A stretch of DNA of 64,000 nucleotides from Mycolicibacterium hippocampi. Lineage in GTDB: Bacteria; Actinomycetota; Actinomycetes; Mycobacteriales; Mycobacteriaceae. Of this stretch, positions 29,798-39,128 are shown in pieces. The stretch is taken from assembly GCF_010723735.1 (NCBI RefSeq), contig NZ_BLLB01000002.1, forward strand, positions 4,898,001 to 4,962,000, in the 5' to 3' direction. The translations under genes and the position numbers were made by a program. Position 1 is the stretch's first letter; each line of letters starts with the position of its first letter. Under the pieces are notes generated by a model that saw nothing but the letters and a program-made list of their open reading frames with translations, was not told where the DNA came from and searched no databases.

Positions 29798-31846
29798 CTA
29801 GTCGCCGTCGTTTCCGCCGGGCGTGTTCTTCGACACCTGGACCAGGAACTCGTAGTTGTTCTTGGTCTTGCGCAACTGACTCATCAGCAGGTCGATCGCC
29901 TGGTGCGGATCCAGCCCGGACAACACCCGACGCAGCTTGTGCACGACGGCGAACTCGTCGCTGGACAGCAGCAGCTCGTCCTTACGGGTGCCTGACGGGT
30001 TGACGTCGACGGCAGGGAACACCCGGCGCTCGGAGATCTTGCGGTCCAGTTTGAGCTCCGCGTTACCGGTGCCCTTGAACTCCTCGAAGATCACCGTGTC
30101 GCCGGTGGACCCGGTCTCGACCATGGCCGTTGCGATGATCGTCAGCGAGCCGCCCTCTTCGATGTTGCGTGCCGCGCCCAGGAACCTCTTGGGCGGATAC
30201 AACGCCGTGGAGTCGACGCCACCGGAGAGGATTCGGCCCGACGCCGGCGACGCGTTGTTGTACGCGCGACCCAGGCGGGTGATCGAGTCCAGCAGCACCA
30301 CGACGTCCTTGCCCTGCTCGACCAGGCGCTTGGCCCGCTCGATGGCCAGTTCGGCGGCCTGGGTGTGGTCTGACGGCGGGCGGTCGAAGGTGGAGGCGAT
30401 CACCTCGCCCTTGACCGAGCGCTGCATGTCGGTGACCTCTTCGGGACGCTCGTCGACCAGGACGACCATGAGATGGCACTCCGGGTTGTTCCTGGTGATC
30501 GCGTTCGCGATGTCCTGCATGATCGTGGTCTTACCGGCCTTGGGCGGTGACACGATCAGGGCGCGCTGTCCCTTGCCGATCGGCATGATCAGGTCGATGA
30601 CGCGGGTGGTCAGCTTGTCGGGGGTGGTCTCCAGGCGCAGCCGCGTGTTGGGGTACAGCGGAGTCAGCTTCTGGAACTCGGGCCGCTTTCTGGCCTCCTC
30701 CACCGGCTTGCCGTTCACCGTGTCCAGGCGCACCAGCGGGTTGAACTTCTGCCGGGAGTTTTGCCCGCTGTTGTCGCCGTCGCGGGGCACCCGCACCGCC
30801 CCGGTGACCGCGTCACCGCGGCGCAGACCGTTCTTGCGCACCATGTTCATCGAGACGTAGACGTCGTTCGGCCCCGCCAGATATCCGGAGGTACGCACGA
30901 ACGCGTAGTTGTCGAGAACGTCGAGAATGCCTGCGACGGGCTGGACTACGTCGTCCTCGCGAAGCTCGGTGTCGCGCTCGCCGCCACCGCCACCGCCGCC
31001 GTCGCCGCCACGGTCCCGCCGCCGCCGATCACGGAACCGGCGGCCGCGCCTGCCCTGACGGCCTTCGCCGTCATCGTCGGCGTTGCCGCCCCGGTTCTGA
31101 CCGCCCTGCTGGTCGGAATTGTCGCCACGGTTGTCACCGCGATTGTCGTTGCGATTGTCGTTGCGATTGTCGGAATCGCGGTTGCCGCGGTTCTCGGAAT
31201 CCCGGTTGTCCCTGTCCGACTTGTTGCCTTCGGACTTGTTGCCGTCGGCCTTTTCAGACTTGTCAGGCCTGTTGCCCTCGGACTTGGGCGCCTGGTTCTG
31301 GTCCTTGACCTGGTTCTGGCCGCCCTTGTCCTGGTCCTTGGCCTGATCCTGGTTGGTGGGTCCGCCGGCGCCGCGGGAGGCCGACCGGCGCTCCCGGCGC
31401 TGCTGGGGCTGGGCCTCGGGGTTGGTCTGTTCCGGCGAGCCTGCGCTGGAGTCCGGGCTGGAGTCGGCGGCAGGGGCACTCTCGGCGGGCGCGGAAGAGG
31501 CGGCGGGCTCGCCGGCGGCGCTGCTCTCCGCTTTGCCCGCGGAACGGCCATTGGACTCGCCACGGCGCTCACGGATGGCGGCGATCAGCTCGCTCTTACG
31601 CATACCGGAGGCGCCGTCTACGCCGATCTCCTTGGCCAGGGCGCGCAACTCAGGCAGCACCATGCTGGTCAGAGCACCGCGGCGGGTGCCCGAGCCGGCT
31701 CCGGTGGAGCTCTCGGGGGCCGCTGCCGTCGGAGCATTCTCCGCAGCCTTGGGCTCCGCGGGAGAAGTGCTGTCCGCAGTCACGGTTTTCGGCAGCTCAT
31801 TGCCTTCAGCGCTGCCACCAGCCGTGATGAGGTCCGTATCAGTCAC
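29798..31846 (-). CDS. rho: Transcription termination factor Rho with large disordered insertion
   Basis: A 682-residue Rho, longer than the M. tuberculosis protein (about 600). Order: SAP-like N-terminal domain (VLPELRALAKEIGVDGASGM, about residues 60-80); a long low-complexity segment rich in Asn, Asp, Arg and Gly (residues ~110-280); the RNA-binding domain; and the RecA-like ATPase with P-loop SPPKAGKTTIMQDI and LDSITRLGRAYN. The start is GTG 31846 with AAAGGA upstream. The insertion type is known in Actinobacteria and binds RNA. Confidence 0.95.
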   Translation of the reverse strand: MTDTDLITAGGSAEGNELPKTVTADSTSPAEPKAAENAPTAAAPESSTGAGSGTRRGALTSMVLPELRALAKEIGVDGASGMRKSELIAAIRERRGESNGRSAGKAESSAAGEPAASSAPAESAPAADSSPDSSAGSPEQTNPEAQPQQRRERRSASRGAGGPTNQDQAKDQDKGGQNQVKDQNQAPKSEGNRPDKSEKADGNKSEGNKSDRDNRDSENRGNRDSDNRNDNRNDNRGDNRGDNSDQQGGQNRGGNADDDGEGRQGRRGRRFRDRRRRDRGGDGGGGGGGERDTELREDDVVQPVAGILDVLDNYAFVRTSGYLAGPNDVYVSMNMVRKNGLRRGDAVTGAVRVPRDGDNSGQNSRQKFNPLVRLDTVNGKPVEEARKRPEFQKLTPLYPNTRLRLETTPDKLTTRVIDLIMPIGKGQRALIVSPPKAGKTTIMQDIANAITRNNPECHLMVVLVDERPEEVTDMQRSVKGEVIASTFDRPPSDHTQAAELAIERAKRLVEQGKDVVVLLDSITRLGRAYNNASPASGRILSGGVDSTALYPPKRFLGAARNIEEGGSLTIIATAMVETGSTGDTVIFEEFKGTGNAELKLDRKISERRVFPAVDVNPSGTRKDELLLSSDEFAVVHKLRRVLSGLDPHQAIDLLMSQLRKTKNNYEFLVQVSKNTPGGNDGD
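31139..31174. repeat. 12-bp tandem repeat inside rho
   Basis: Three units of GCGATTGTCGTT (the last ending GGA) encode Asn-Asp/Arg-Asn pairs within the disordered part of Rho. Near-repeats continue on both sides. Such repeats can change the length of the linker by slippage. Confidence 0.75.
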
Positions 31847-32063
31847 GGATTTCCTTTCTTCCCTCGCTGATCGAGTCACGCGGGGGTTCGGTGCGCTCAG
31901 CCAAACTGCTGAACGCGAAGGTCACACCATTGCCACTGCAACGGTGATCGCCGGGTTTCGCCGAAACGGCAAACCGTCAGTCCACTAATTTGAACACCTG
32001 AAAGAAGAGTGGTCGTCCTAGTGTCGGCGCAGCTTCAGACGCTGCGATTGCTGGACGAGAGCG

Positions 32064-32092
32064 AGAATAACCCGCATCCGGGCCGGAAGCAA
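32064..32092 (-). promoter_or_regulatory. Candidate rho promoter
   Basis: On the minus strand TTGCTT (32092-32087) and TATTCT (32069-32064) are 17 bases apart in the otherwise gene-free 297-base gap between thrB and rho. This would give a long (~210-base) rho leader, compatible with the autogenous control known for Rho in other bacteria. Confidence 0.5.
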
Positions 32093-32143
32093 GAAACGCC
32101 GTGATTCGCATGTTACGGATGTTGCTCCCGCGTCGCGGTCGCG

Positions 32144-33088
32144 CTAGGGCCGGGCCGCTACGCCGGATGTCCAGCTCACCCCGTTGCCCACCGACATCTT
32201 GCTGACGGCGAAGCCGTGATCGCGGCCGTAGTCGACAACGTCCGCCGGCAGGTCCGGGTCGGTGCTCAATGCCAGCACTGCAGGTCCAGCGCCGGAAAGC
32301 ACCGCTGCAATGCCACAACGGCGGAACACTGCCAGGTATTCCGCCGACGCGGGCATGGCGGGCGCCCGCTGCGGTTGGTGCAGGACGTCCTCGGTGGCCG
32401 CCATGAGCAGGTCGGGTCGCTGGGTGAGGGCGACGACGAGCAGCGCCGCCCGGCTGAGGTTGAAGCGTGCGTCGGTGTGGCTGATCTGCTCGGGCAGCAG
32501 CACCCGGGTCTCCGCGGTCGACGAACGCTCCTGCGGCACTGCGGTGAACACGTTGATGTCGGGGTGCAAGACCAGCGGGGCGGCCGCGTAGTGCGGGCGT
32601 TCAGCGCCGGACTCCGTCCAGGACACCACCGCCCCGCCGAGCACCGCCGCTGCCGCGTTGTCGGGGTGACCCTCGAACTCGGCGGACACCTGGACCAGCT
32701 GCTCCGGCGTGAGTGCGGCCGAACCGTTCTGCGCAGCAAGGCCACTGGCGACGGCGAGACCGCCGACGACGGCCGCGGCGGAGGATCCCAGTCCACGGGA
32801 ATGCGGAATGTCGTTGCGGCAACGGACGATCAAGCCCGGCGCGGCAGCGCCGACTTCACGCAGACCACGCTCGATGGCACGCACCACCAGGTGGGAACTG
32901 TCCAGCGGGACCTGTCCGGCCCCTTCCCCGTCGACTTCGACGACGAGACCGGATTCCGTTGTCTCGACCTCGATCTCATCGTAGAGACTCAGCGCGAGTC
33001 CCATGCTGTCGAAACCGGGCCCGAGGTTGGCACTCGAGGCCGCAACCACAGCGGTGGCCGTCAGCCCGGATGGCAGGGTGCGTGTCAC
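32144..33088 (-). CDS. thrB: Homoserine kinase
   Basis: A 314-residue GHMP kinase that phosphorylates homoserine with ATP in threonine synthesis. The ATP loop is IPHSRGLGSSAAAVVGGLAV (about residues 92-111), the N-terminal block is VVAASSANLGPGFDSMGLAL, and the C-terminal motif is AVLSGAGPAVLAL. The start is GTG 33088 by comparison with Rv1296; the frame runs far upstream into thrC. It lies 11 bases after thrC. Confidence 0.95.
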   Translation of the reverse strand: MTRTLPSGLTATAVVAASSANLGPGFDSMGLALSLYDEIEVETTESGLVVEVDGEGAGQVPLDSSHLVVRAIERGLREVGAAAPGLIVRCRNDIPHSRGLGSSAAAVVGGLAVASGLAAQNGSAALTPEQLVQVSAEFEGHPDNAAAAVLGGAVVSWTESGAERPHYAAAPLVLHPDINVFTAVPQERSSTAETRVLLPEQISHTDARFNLSRAALLVVALTQRPDLLMAATEDVLHQPQRAPAMPASAEYLAVFRRCGIAAVLSGAGPAVLALSTDPDLPADVVDYGRDHGFAVSKMSVGNGVSWTSGVAARP

Positions 33089-33099
33089 TGGAGTCCGTT

Positions 33100-34185
33100 C
33101 TAGACCAGGCCGAGCTTGGCGACCACGGCCACGGGATCGACGGGTACCGGGATCACTGCGGGCATCCCCTTCAGGGCGGTGTCGGGATCCTTGAGCCCGT
33201 TGCCGGTCACGGTGCACACGACGGTGGAACCCTTGGCGACCCAGCCGTCTTCTATCGACTTCAGCAGCCCCGCGATGCTCGCCGCCGAAGCGGGTTCGAC
33301 GAAGACGCCCTCCGCCCGTGCCACCAGATGGTAGGCGGCGAGGATCTCCTCGTCGGTGGCGGCGAGGAAGCGACCCTTGGACTCCTGCTGCGCTTCCACC
33401 GCCGAGGTCCACGACGCCGGCGAACCGATCCGGATGGCGGTGGCGATGGTCTCGGGGTCGCTGACCGGCTCACCGAGGACCAGCGGCGCCGCTCCGGCCG
33501 CCTGCGTACCCAGCATCTGCGGCAACCGGGTGGCCAGACCGTCGCGGTGATACTCGGTGTAGCCCTTCCAGTAGGCCGTGATGTTGCCGGCGTTGCCGAC
33601 GGGCAATGCATGCACGTCGGGTGCGTCGCCGAGCGCGTCGACGATCTCGAACGCCGCGGTCTTCTGCCCTTCGATACGAAACGGGTTGACCGAGTTGACA
33701 AGTGACACGCTCGGGAAGTCGGAGGTGAGCTTGCGGGCGAGCTCGAGGCAGTCGTCGAAGTTGCCGTCGATCTGGATGATCTTCGCACCGTGCATGACGG
33801 CCTGGGCCAGCTTGCCCATGGCGATCTTGCCCTGCGGTACCAGCACTGCACAGGTGATCCCCGCGCGCGCCGCATACGCCGCCGCCGACGCCGACGTGTT
33901 GCCCGTGGAGGCGCACAGCACCGCCTGCTGCCCGCGGGCCACCGCCTCGGTCACCGCCATCGTCATGCCGCGGTCCTTGAACGACCCGGTCGGGTTGAGC
34001 CCTTCGACCTTCAGATGCACGGTGCACCCGGTGTATTCGGACAACCGGGGCGCCGGCAGCAGCGGCGTGCCGCCCTCGCGCAGCGTGATCGGTGTCCAGC
34101 TGTCGTCGACAGGCAACCGGTCACGGTAGGCCTCGATCAGGCCGGGCCAGGGCTGATGCACGGCTCGGGGGGCGGTGGTACTCAC
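33100..34185 (-). CDS. thrC: Threonine synthase
   Basis: A 361-residue PLP enzyme converting O-phosphohomoserine to threonine. The PLP lysine lies in NPTGSFKDRGMTMAV (near residue 70), and the phosphate-binding loop is LPVGNAGNITAYWKG. Its start overlaps the hom stop by four bases, and thrB follows, so the three threonine genes are translated as a unit. Confidence 0.96.
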   Translation of the reverse strand: MSTTAPRAVHQPWPGLIEAYRDRLPVDDSWTPITLREGGTPLLPAPRLSEYTGCTVHLKVEGLNPTGSFKDRGMTMAVTEAVARGQQAVLCASTGNTSASAAAYAARAGITCAVLVPQGKIAMGKLAQAVMHGAKIIQIDGNFDDCLELARKLTSDFPSVSLVNSVNPFRIEGQKTAAFEIVDALGDAPDVHALPVGNAGNITAYWKGYTEYHRDGLATRLPQMLGTQAAGAAPLVLGEPVSDPETIATAIRIGSPASWTSAVEAQQESKGRFLAATDEEILAAYHLVARAEGVFVEPASAASIAGLLKSIEDGWVAKGSTVVCTVTGNGLKDPDTALKGMPAVIPVPVDPVAVVAKLGLV

Positions 34186-35504
34186 TTTGTGGTCCCTTCC
34201 ATGCGCAGCACGCTGTTGATACTCTGCACGACCTCCAGGTCAGCCAGCGCCGCAACCGTTTCCGAGAGTGCCGCGTCCGTGGCCTGGTGGGTGACGACGA
34301 CGATGCGCGCACCGCAGCGCTGGCCCCCGTCGTCGACCATGCCCTCCTGGCGCACCTCGGCGATGCTGACCTCGCGCTTGCTGAACTCCGCTGCGACGGC
34401 GGACAGGACGCCCGGCCGGTCCGCGACGTTCATGTTGACGTAGTAGCGGGTGGGGATGAACCCGATCGGGGCCACCGGCAACTTGGCGTACTTGGACTCG
34501 CGGGGTCCGCGACCACCCTGCACCCGGTTCCGGGCCGCCATCACCAGATCACCCAACACCGCCGACGCCGTCGGCGCGCCTCCGGCGCCCTGGCCGTAGA
34601 ACATCAGCCGCCCTGCCGCTTCGGCTTCGACGACCACCGCGTTGAACGCACCGTTGACCGAGGCCAACGGATGATCCAGGGGCACCAGCGCCGGGTAGAC
34701 GCGGGCCGAAACCCGCTGCTGTCCCTCGTCGCTGGTGAGCCGTTCGCAGATCGCCAGCAGCTTGATCGTGCACCCGAGGGCGCGCGCGGACTCGAAGTCG
34801 GCGGCGGTGACGGTGCTGATGCCTTCGCGGTAGACGTCCTCGGTGGTAACCCGGGTGTGGAATGCGATCGACGCCAGGATGGCCGCTTTAGCCGCGGCGT
34901 CGTAGCCCTCGACGTCCGCGGTCGGATCCGCCTCCGCGTAGCCGAGCGAGCAGGCGTCGGCGAGCGCCGAGGCGTAGTCGGCGCCGGTGCTGTCCATCTC
35001 GGAGAGGATGTAGTTGGTGGTGCCGTTGACGATCCCGGCCACCCGCAGGACGGTGTCACCGGCCAGCGACTGGGTCAGCGGGCGGACGACGGGGATGGCG
35101 CCGGCGACGGCCGCCTCGAAATACAGGTCTACACGTGCGTTCTCGGCGGCCTGGGCGAGTTCGCCGGTGGACACCGCCATCAGCGCCTTGTTGGCGGTCA
35201 CCACCGATTTGCCCTGCTCGAGCGCGGTCAGGATGGCCTTGCGGGCAGGTTCCACCGGGCCCATGAGTTCGACGACGATGTCGACGTCGTCGCGGGACAC
35301 CAGTTCCTCGATGTTGTCGGTGAGCAACTCGACCGGAACGCCGCGGTCGCCGTCCACCCGACGCACGCCGATGCCGCGGATCGCCAGTGGTGCTCCGATA
35401 CGGGCGGTCAGATCCGCGGCGCTCTCGTTGATGATGCGCACCACCTGGCTGCCGACATTGCCCAGACCCAGCACGGCTACGCCGATTGCGTTACTCACGC
35501 TCAC
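34182..35504 (-). CDS. hom: Homoserine dehydrogenase
   Basis: A 440-residue NAD(P)H-dependent enzyme reducing aspartate semialdehyde to homoserine. The nucleotide loop is VAVLGLGNVGSQVV at the N-terminus, and the catalytic core contains GIVNGTTNYILSEM and EGYDAAAKAAILASIAF. A C-terminal ACT domain (PIGFIPTRYYVNMNVADRPG onward) is the usual threonine feedback site. The start is GTG 35504, with a four-base overlap with lysA. Confidence 0.96.
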   Translation of the reverse strand: MSVSNAIGVAVLGLGNVGSQVVRIINESAADLTARIGAPLAIRGIGVRRVDGDRGVPVELLTDNIEELVSRDDVDIVVELMGPVEPARKAILTALEQGKSVVTANKALMAVSTGELAQAAENARVDLYFEAAVAGAIPVVRPLTQSLAGDTVLRVAGIVNGTTNYILSEMDSTGADYASALADACSLGYAEADPTADVEGYDAAAKAAILASIAFHTRVTTEDVYREGISTVTAADFESARALGCTIKLLAICERLTSDEGQQRVSARVYPALVPLDHPLASVNGAFNAVVVEAEAAGRLMFYGQGAGGAPTASAVLGDLVMAARNRVQGGRGPRESKYAKLPVAPIGFIPTRYYVNMNVADRPGVLSAVAAEFSKREVSIAEVRQEGMVDDGGQRCGARIVVVTHQATDAALSETVAALADLEVVQSINSVLRMEGTTK

Positions 35505-36919
35505 CTCACTTCCAAACTCAAGAGATCATCGACCGTCTCCCGGCGCAGGATCAGGCGTGTCCGCCCGTCGCGCACGGCCACGACGGCCGGCCGGCCGATC
35601 AGGTTGTAGCGGCTCGACATCGAATAGCAGTATGCGCCGGTCGCGGCGACCCCCAGTAGGTCGCCCGGAGTCACGTCGTCGGGCATCCATGCGTCGCGCA
35701 CGACGATATCGCCGCTCTCGCAGTGCTTCCCGACAACGCGGGACAGCGTCGGTGCGGCTTCGCTGACCCGCGAAAGCAGCCGCACGTCGTACTCCGCGCC
35801 GTAGAGCGAGGTCCGGATGTTGTCGCTCATCCCGCCGTCGACGCTCACGTACCGCCGGTGCCTGTCGGATGCGACGGCCACGTCTTTCACGGTGCCGACC
35901 TCGTAGAGGGTGATGGTGCCCGGTCCGGCGATCGCACGCCCCGGTTCGACCACCAGTGTGGGTGCGGGCAGACCCACGGCCGCGGACTCGCTGCGCACGA
36001 TCGCCTGCAGCTTGTCGGCCAGTTCCTTCATCGGCGGCGGATGGTCCTCCGGGAGGTAGGAGATGCCCAGTCCGCCCCCGAGGTCGACGATCGCGATCTG
36101 CGCGGTCTTGTCGACACCGAACTCGGCGACGACATCTCTGAGCAAGCCGATCACCCGGTGGGCGGCCAACTCGAAGCCCGCCACGTCGAAGATCTGCGAG
36201 CCGATGTGGCTGTGCAGGCCGACCAGGCGCAGATGGTCGGCCTGGAAGACCGCGCGCACCGCAGCCATGGCGGCGCCACTGGCCAGCGACAACCCGAACT
36301 TCTGGTCCTCGTGGGCGGTGGAGATGAACTCGTGGGTGTGCGCCTCGACCCCGACCGTGACGCGCACCAGCACGTCCTGCACGACGCCTGCCGCCCCCGC
36401 GATCCGGTCGAGGCGATCGATCTCGATCATCGAGTCCAGCACCACGTGCCCGACACCGCTGTCGACCGCCGCCGTCAGCTCCACCACGGATTTGTTGTTG
36501 CCGTGCAACGCGATCCGCTCGGCCGGGAACCCGGCGTGCAGGGCGACCGCGAGCTCTCCCCCGCTGGCGACGTCGAGGGACAGGCCTTCCTCGTCGACCC
36601 AGCGGGCCACCTCGGTGCACAGAAACGCCTTGGCGGCGTAGCGGACGGACTCGCCACCGCCGAACGCGGTCGAGATGTCGCGGCAGCGTGCCCGGAAGTC
36701 GGCCTCGTCGATGACGAACACCGGCGTGCCGAACTCCGCGGCGATCTCGGTGACCGGCACCCCGGCTATCGACACCACCCCGTCGTCACCGCGGGCGGCA
36801 TTGTCCGGCCATACATTCGGCGCCAGCGCCAGCACTTCGGCGGCGTCGCGCGGGCGGTCGGGCGCCCCGCCGTGGTGGATCTCTTCGGCGTGCCGGGGGC
36901 CGGCGGGATGCGCGTTCAC
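35501..36919 (-). CDS. lysA: Diaminopimelate decarboxylase
   Basis: A 472-residue PLP enzyme producing lysine from meso-diaminopimelate. The PLP lysine is in VRYAAKAFLCTEVARWV. Other blocks are HGNNKSVVELT, GLHSHIGSQIFD and DLGGGLGISYLP, and the C-terminal GAYCYSMSSRYN closes the substrate site. It has a longer N-terminus than M. tuberculosis LysA. I chose GTG 36919 because it overlaps the argS stop (GTGA). The frame is open to 36988. Confidence 0.95.
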   Translation of the reverse strand: MNAHPAGPRHAEEIHHGGAPDRPRDAAEVLALAPNVWPDNAARGDDGVVSIAGVPVTEIAAEFGTPVFVIDEADFRARCRDISTAFGGGESVRYAAKAFLCTEVARWVDEEGLSLDVASGGELAVALHAGFPAERIALHGNNKSVVELTAAVDSGVGHVVLDSMIEIDRLDRIAGAAGVVQDVLVRVTVGVEAHTHEFISTAHEDQKFGLSLASGAAMAAVRAVFQADHLRLVGLHSHIGSQIFDVAGFELAAHRVIGLLRDVVAEFGVDKTAQIAIVDLGGGLGISYLPEDHPPPMKELADKLQAIVRSESAAVGLPAPTLVVEPGRAIAGPGTITLYEVGTVKDVAVASDRHRRYVSVDGGMSDNIRTSLYGAEYDVRLLSRVSEAAPTLSRVVGKHCESGDIVVRDAWMPDDVTPGDLLGVAATGAYCYSMSSRYNLIGRPAVVAVRDGRTRLILRRETVDDLLSLEVR

Positions 36920-38565
36920 ATCCGCTCCGGAGCGCTGACACCGAGGATGTTCAGTCCGTTGGCGATGACCTGGCGGGTGGCCTGACACAGCGCCAGACGC
37001 GCCGCGTGCAGCGGGCCTGGCTCCTCGTCACCCTGCGGGAGCACCCGGCAGGAATCGTAGAAGCGGTGGTAGTCGCCGGCCAGGTCTTCCAGATAGCGCG
37101 ACACCCGGTGGGGCTCACGCAGGTCGGCGGCGGTCTTCAAGACCCGGGGAAACTCGCCGATGTTGCGGATCAGCGTGCCTTCCTTGTCGTGGGTCAACAG
37201 GTCGAGATGGTCCGTGCCGGGCGTGATGCCCAGTTCGGCGGCGTTGCGGGCCAGCGCCGACAGCCGCGCGTGGGCGTACTGCACGTAGTACACCGGGTTC
37301 TCCGCCGACGCCGACGACCACAGCGCCAGGTCGATGTCGATCGGGGTGTCGACCGAACTGCGGATCAGTGCGTAGCGGGCGGCGTCCACCCCGATCGCGT
37401 CGACGAGGTCGTCGAGCGTGATGACGGTGCCGGCCCGCTTGCTCATCCGCACCGGTTGTCCGTCGCGGACCAGGTTGACCATCTGGCCGATGAGCACCTC
37501 GACGGTGTCGGGATCGTCACCGAGCGCTGCGGCGGCGGCCTTCAGGCGGGCGATGTAGCCGTGGTGGTCGGCGCCGAGCATGTAGATGCACAGGTCGAAA
37601 CCGCGTTGCCGCTTGTCCAGGAAGTACGCGAGGTCGCCTGCGATGTAGGCGGGCTGACCGTCGCTCTTGATCACGACGCGATCCTTGTCGTCACCGAAGT
37701 CGGTGGTGCGCAACCAGACTGCGCCGTCGGACTCGTAGATGCTGCCGGTCTCGCGCAGCTTGGCGATGGCCTGCTCGACGCGACCGGAGGTGTGCATCGA
37801 GTCTTCGTGGGTGTAGACGTCGAAGTCGGTGCCGAACTGGTGCAGCGATTCCTTGATGTGGTTGAACATCAGGTTCACGCCGACCGCGCGGAAGGTCTCA
37901 CGCATCTCGGCCTCGGGCAGGCCCAGCGCGTCGGGTTCCTTCTCGAGCACCGCCGAGGCGATGTCGGCGATGTAGGAACCGGCGTAGCCGTCCTCGGGGG
38001 CGGGCTCGCCCTTGGCGGCGGCGATCAACGAGTTGGTGAACCGGTCGATCTGCGCGCCGTGGTCGTTGAAGTAGTACTCCCGTACCACCTGGGCGCCCTG
38101 GGTGCTCAGCAGCCGGCCCAACGCGTCGCCGACAGCCGCCCACCTGGTCCCGCCGATGTGGATGGGACCGGTGGGGTTGGCCGAGACGAACTCGAGGTTG
38201 ACCTTGACGTCCAGCTCCGCCGAGGTGCCGTAGCCGGTGCCCGCGGCGATGACGTTCCCGACGATGACGTTCTGGGCCGACGCCTCGATCCGGAGGTTGA
38301 CGAACCCGGGTCCGGCGACGTCGGCGGCCGCGATGCCACGCTGGTCGGCCAGCGCCGCGGCCAGCCAGCCGGCCAGCTCACGCGGGTTGGCGCCGACCTT
38401 CTTGCCCAGTTGCAGGGCCAGGTTGGTGGCGTAGTCGCCGTGCTCGGGGTTGCGGGGACGCTCGACGGTGACGGTCGCAGGCAGCGCGGCGGGGTCGAGG
38501 GCGTGCTCGGCCAGCACCGCGGCAGCGGTGGTCCTGAGCAGCTCAGCCAGATCGGCGGGGGTCAC
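36916..38565 (-). CDS. argS: Arginyl-tRNA synthetase
   Basis: A 549-residue class I synthetase. The HIGH motif is in NPTGPIHIGGTRWAAVGD, and the KMSKS-like motif is RMSKRAGTVI. An N-terminal Add-1 domain and a C-terminal anticodon-binding domain ending QVIANGLNILGV are present. The start is GTG 38565. A tRNA-Arg gene lies divergently 170 bases away. It begins the argS-lysA-hom-thrC-thrB operon, where the first three junctions overlap by four bases. Confidence 0.96.
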   Translation of the reverse strand: MTPADLAELLRTTAAAVLAEHALDPAALPATVTVERPRNPEHGDYATNLALQLGKKVGANPRELAGWLAAALADQRGIAAADVAGPGFVNLRIEASAQNVIVGNVIAAGTGYGTSAELDVKVNLEFVSANPTGPIHIGGTRWAAVGDALGRLLSTQGAQVVREYYFNDHGAQIDRFTNSLIAAAKGEPAPEDGYAGSYIADIASAVLEKEPDALGLPEAEMRETFRAVGVNLMFNHIKESLHQFGTDFDVYTHEDSMHTSGRVEQAIAKLRETGSIYESDGAVWLRTTDFGDDKDRVVIKSDGQPAYIAGDLAYFLDKRQRGFDLCIYMLGADHHGYIARLKAAAAALGDDPDTVEVLIGQMVNLVRDGQPVRMSKRAGTVITLDDLVDAIGVDAARYALIRSSVDTPIDIDLALWSSASAENPVYYVQYAHARLSALARNAAELGITPGTDHLDLLTHDKEGTLIRNIGEFPRVLKTAADLREPHRVSRYLEDLAGDYHRFYDSCRVLPQGDEEPGPLHAARLALCQATRQVIANGLNILGVSAPERM

Positions 38566-38736
38566 GGGGGTCCATCCTATGGTCTGGGGTCATCGCGCCC
38601 CGAATCCATTACGGCGTCGCGCTGCGGGGCGAGGCGCTTTTTTCGGCGTCGCGGCCGGCGATCTGTCCGTTGACGGGACGCCCCACAAGATGCGTTAGTC
38701 TGTGCAGGCCCATTCGGCGCAGCTGATCCAGCACGC

Positions 38737-38812
38737 GCCCCCGTAGCTCAGGGGATAGAGCGTCCGCCTCCGGAGCGGAAGGCCGCAGGTTCGAATCCTG
38801 CCGGGGGCACCA
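38737..38812 (+). tRNA. tRNA-Arg, anticodon CCG
   Basis: A full cloverleaf: acceptor GCCCCCG pairs with CGGGGGC, the D arm is GCTCAGGGGATAGAGC, the anticodon loop CTCCGGA gives CCG (codon CGG), and the T arm is GCAGG-TTCGAAT-CCTGC. A is the discriminator and CCA is encoded. It is divergent from argS and borders the accessory block, so it is a natural candidate integration site. Confidence 0.96.
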
Positions 38813-38833
38813 GGTCAGACGGTATTTCTGACC
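38813..38833 (+). terminator. Hairpin just after tRNA-Arg
   Basis: A perfect 7-bp stem (GGTCAGA and TCTGACC) with a 7-base loop begins directly at the base after CCA. It may end or help process the tRNA transcript. There is no U-run, so termination is uncertain. Confidence 0.45.
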
Positions 38834-39128
38834 ATCGCGTGCAACATGCGTGCGATTCAGCCCCCTGGGCCGGGCCCCAGTGACGTGATGGACGAGCTGC
38901 CCCGGTGGGCCCAGGGACTACCGCAGCGCCCTCATCAGGCGGATGGTGTGGACGACCTTCCGCCGCTCACATACGACAACATCCATGCAGGTGCGGAACG
39001 CTATCGCAGCGCAACCGCGCTATTTCGGCAGTTAGACACAGGTAGCCGGACGACCGAACACTGTCTCCTGGCCTTGCTAGCCTAGCGGCATAGCGGCATA
39101 GCGGCACACGCGGCCCCGGGGAGAGACC
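38834..39128. other. Gene-free gap between tRNA-Arg and the four-gene cassette
   Basis: About 295 bases. An open frame (38846-39085, plus) has no recognisable homology and no good ribosome binding site. A short tandem repeat of GGCATAGC lies at 39087-39106, ending 22 bases before the first cassette gene, whose GGGGAGAG is a strong ribosome binding site. No integrase remnant was recognised. Confidence 0.5.
39087..39106. repeat. Short GGCATAGC tandem repeat before the cassette
   Basis: GGCATAGC occurs twice in a row and is followed by a partial third copy (GGCA). It is about 20 bases upstream of the ribosome binding site of the first cassette gene, so it could lie in the promoter or operator region. 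Confidence 0.6.

Noticed and set aside
38846..39085. 79-residue plus-strand open frame between tRNA-Arg and the cassette
   Set aside because: No ribosome binding site, no recognisable motif; a long minus-strand frame (38967-39878) over the same area is likewise a shadow of cassette genes.
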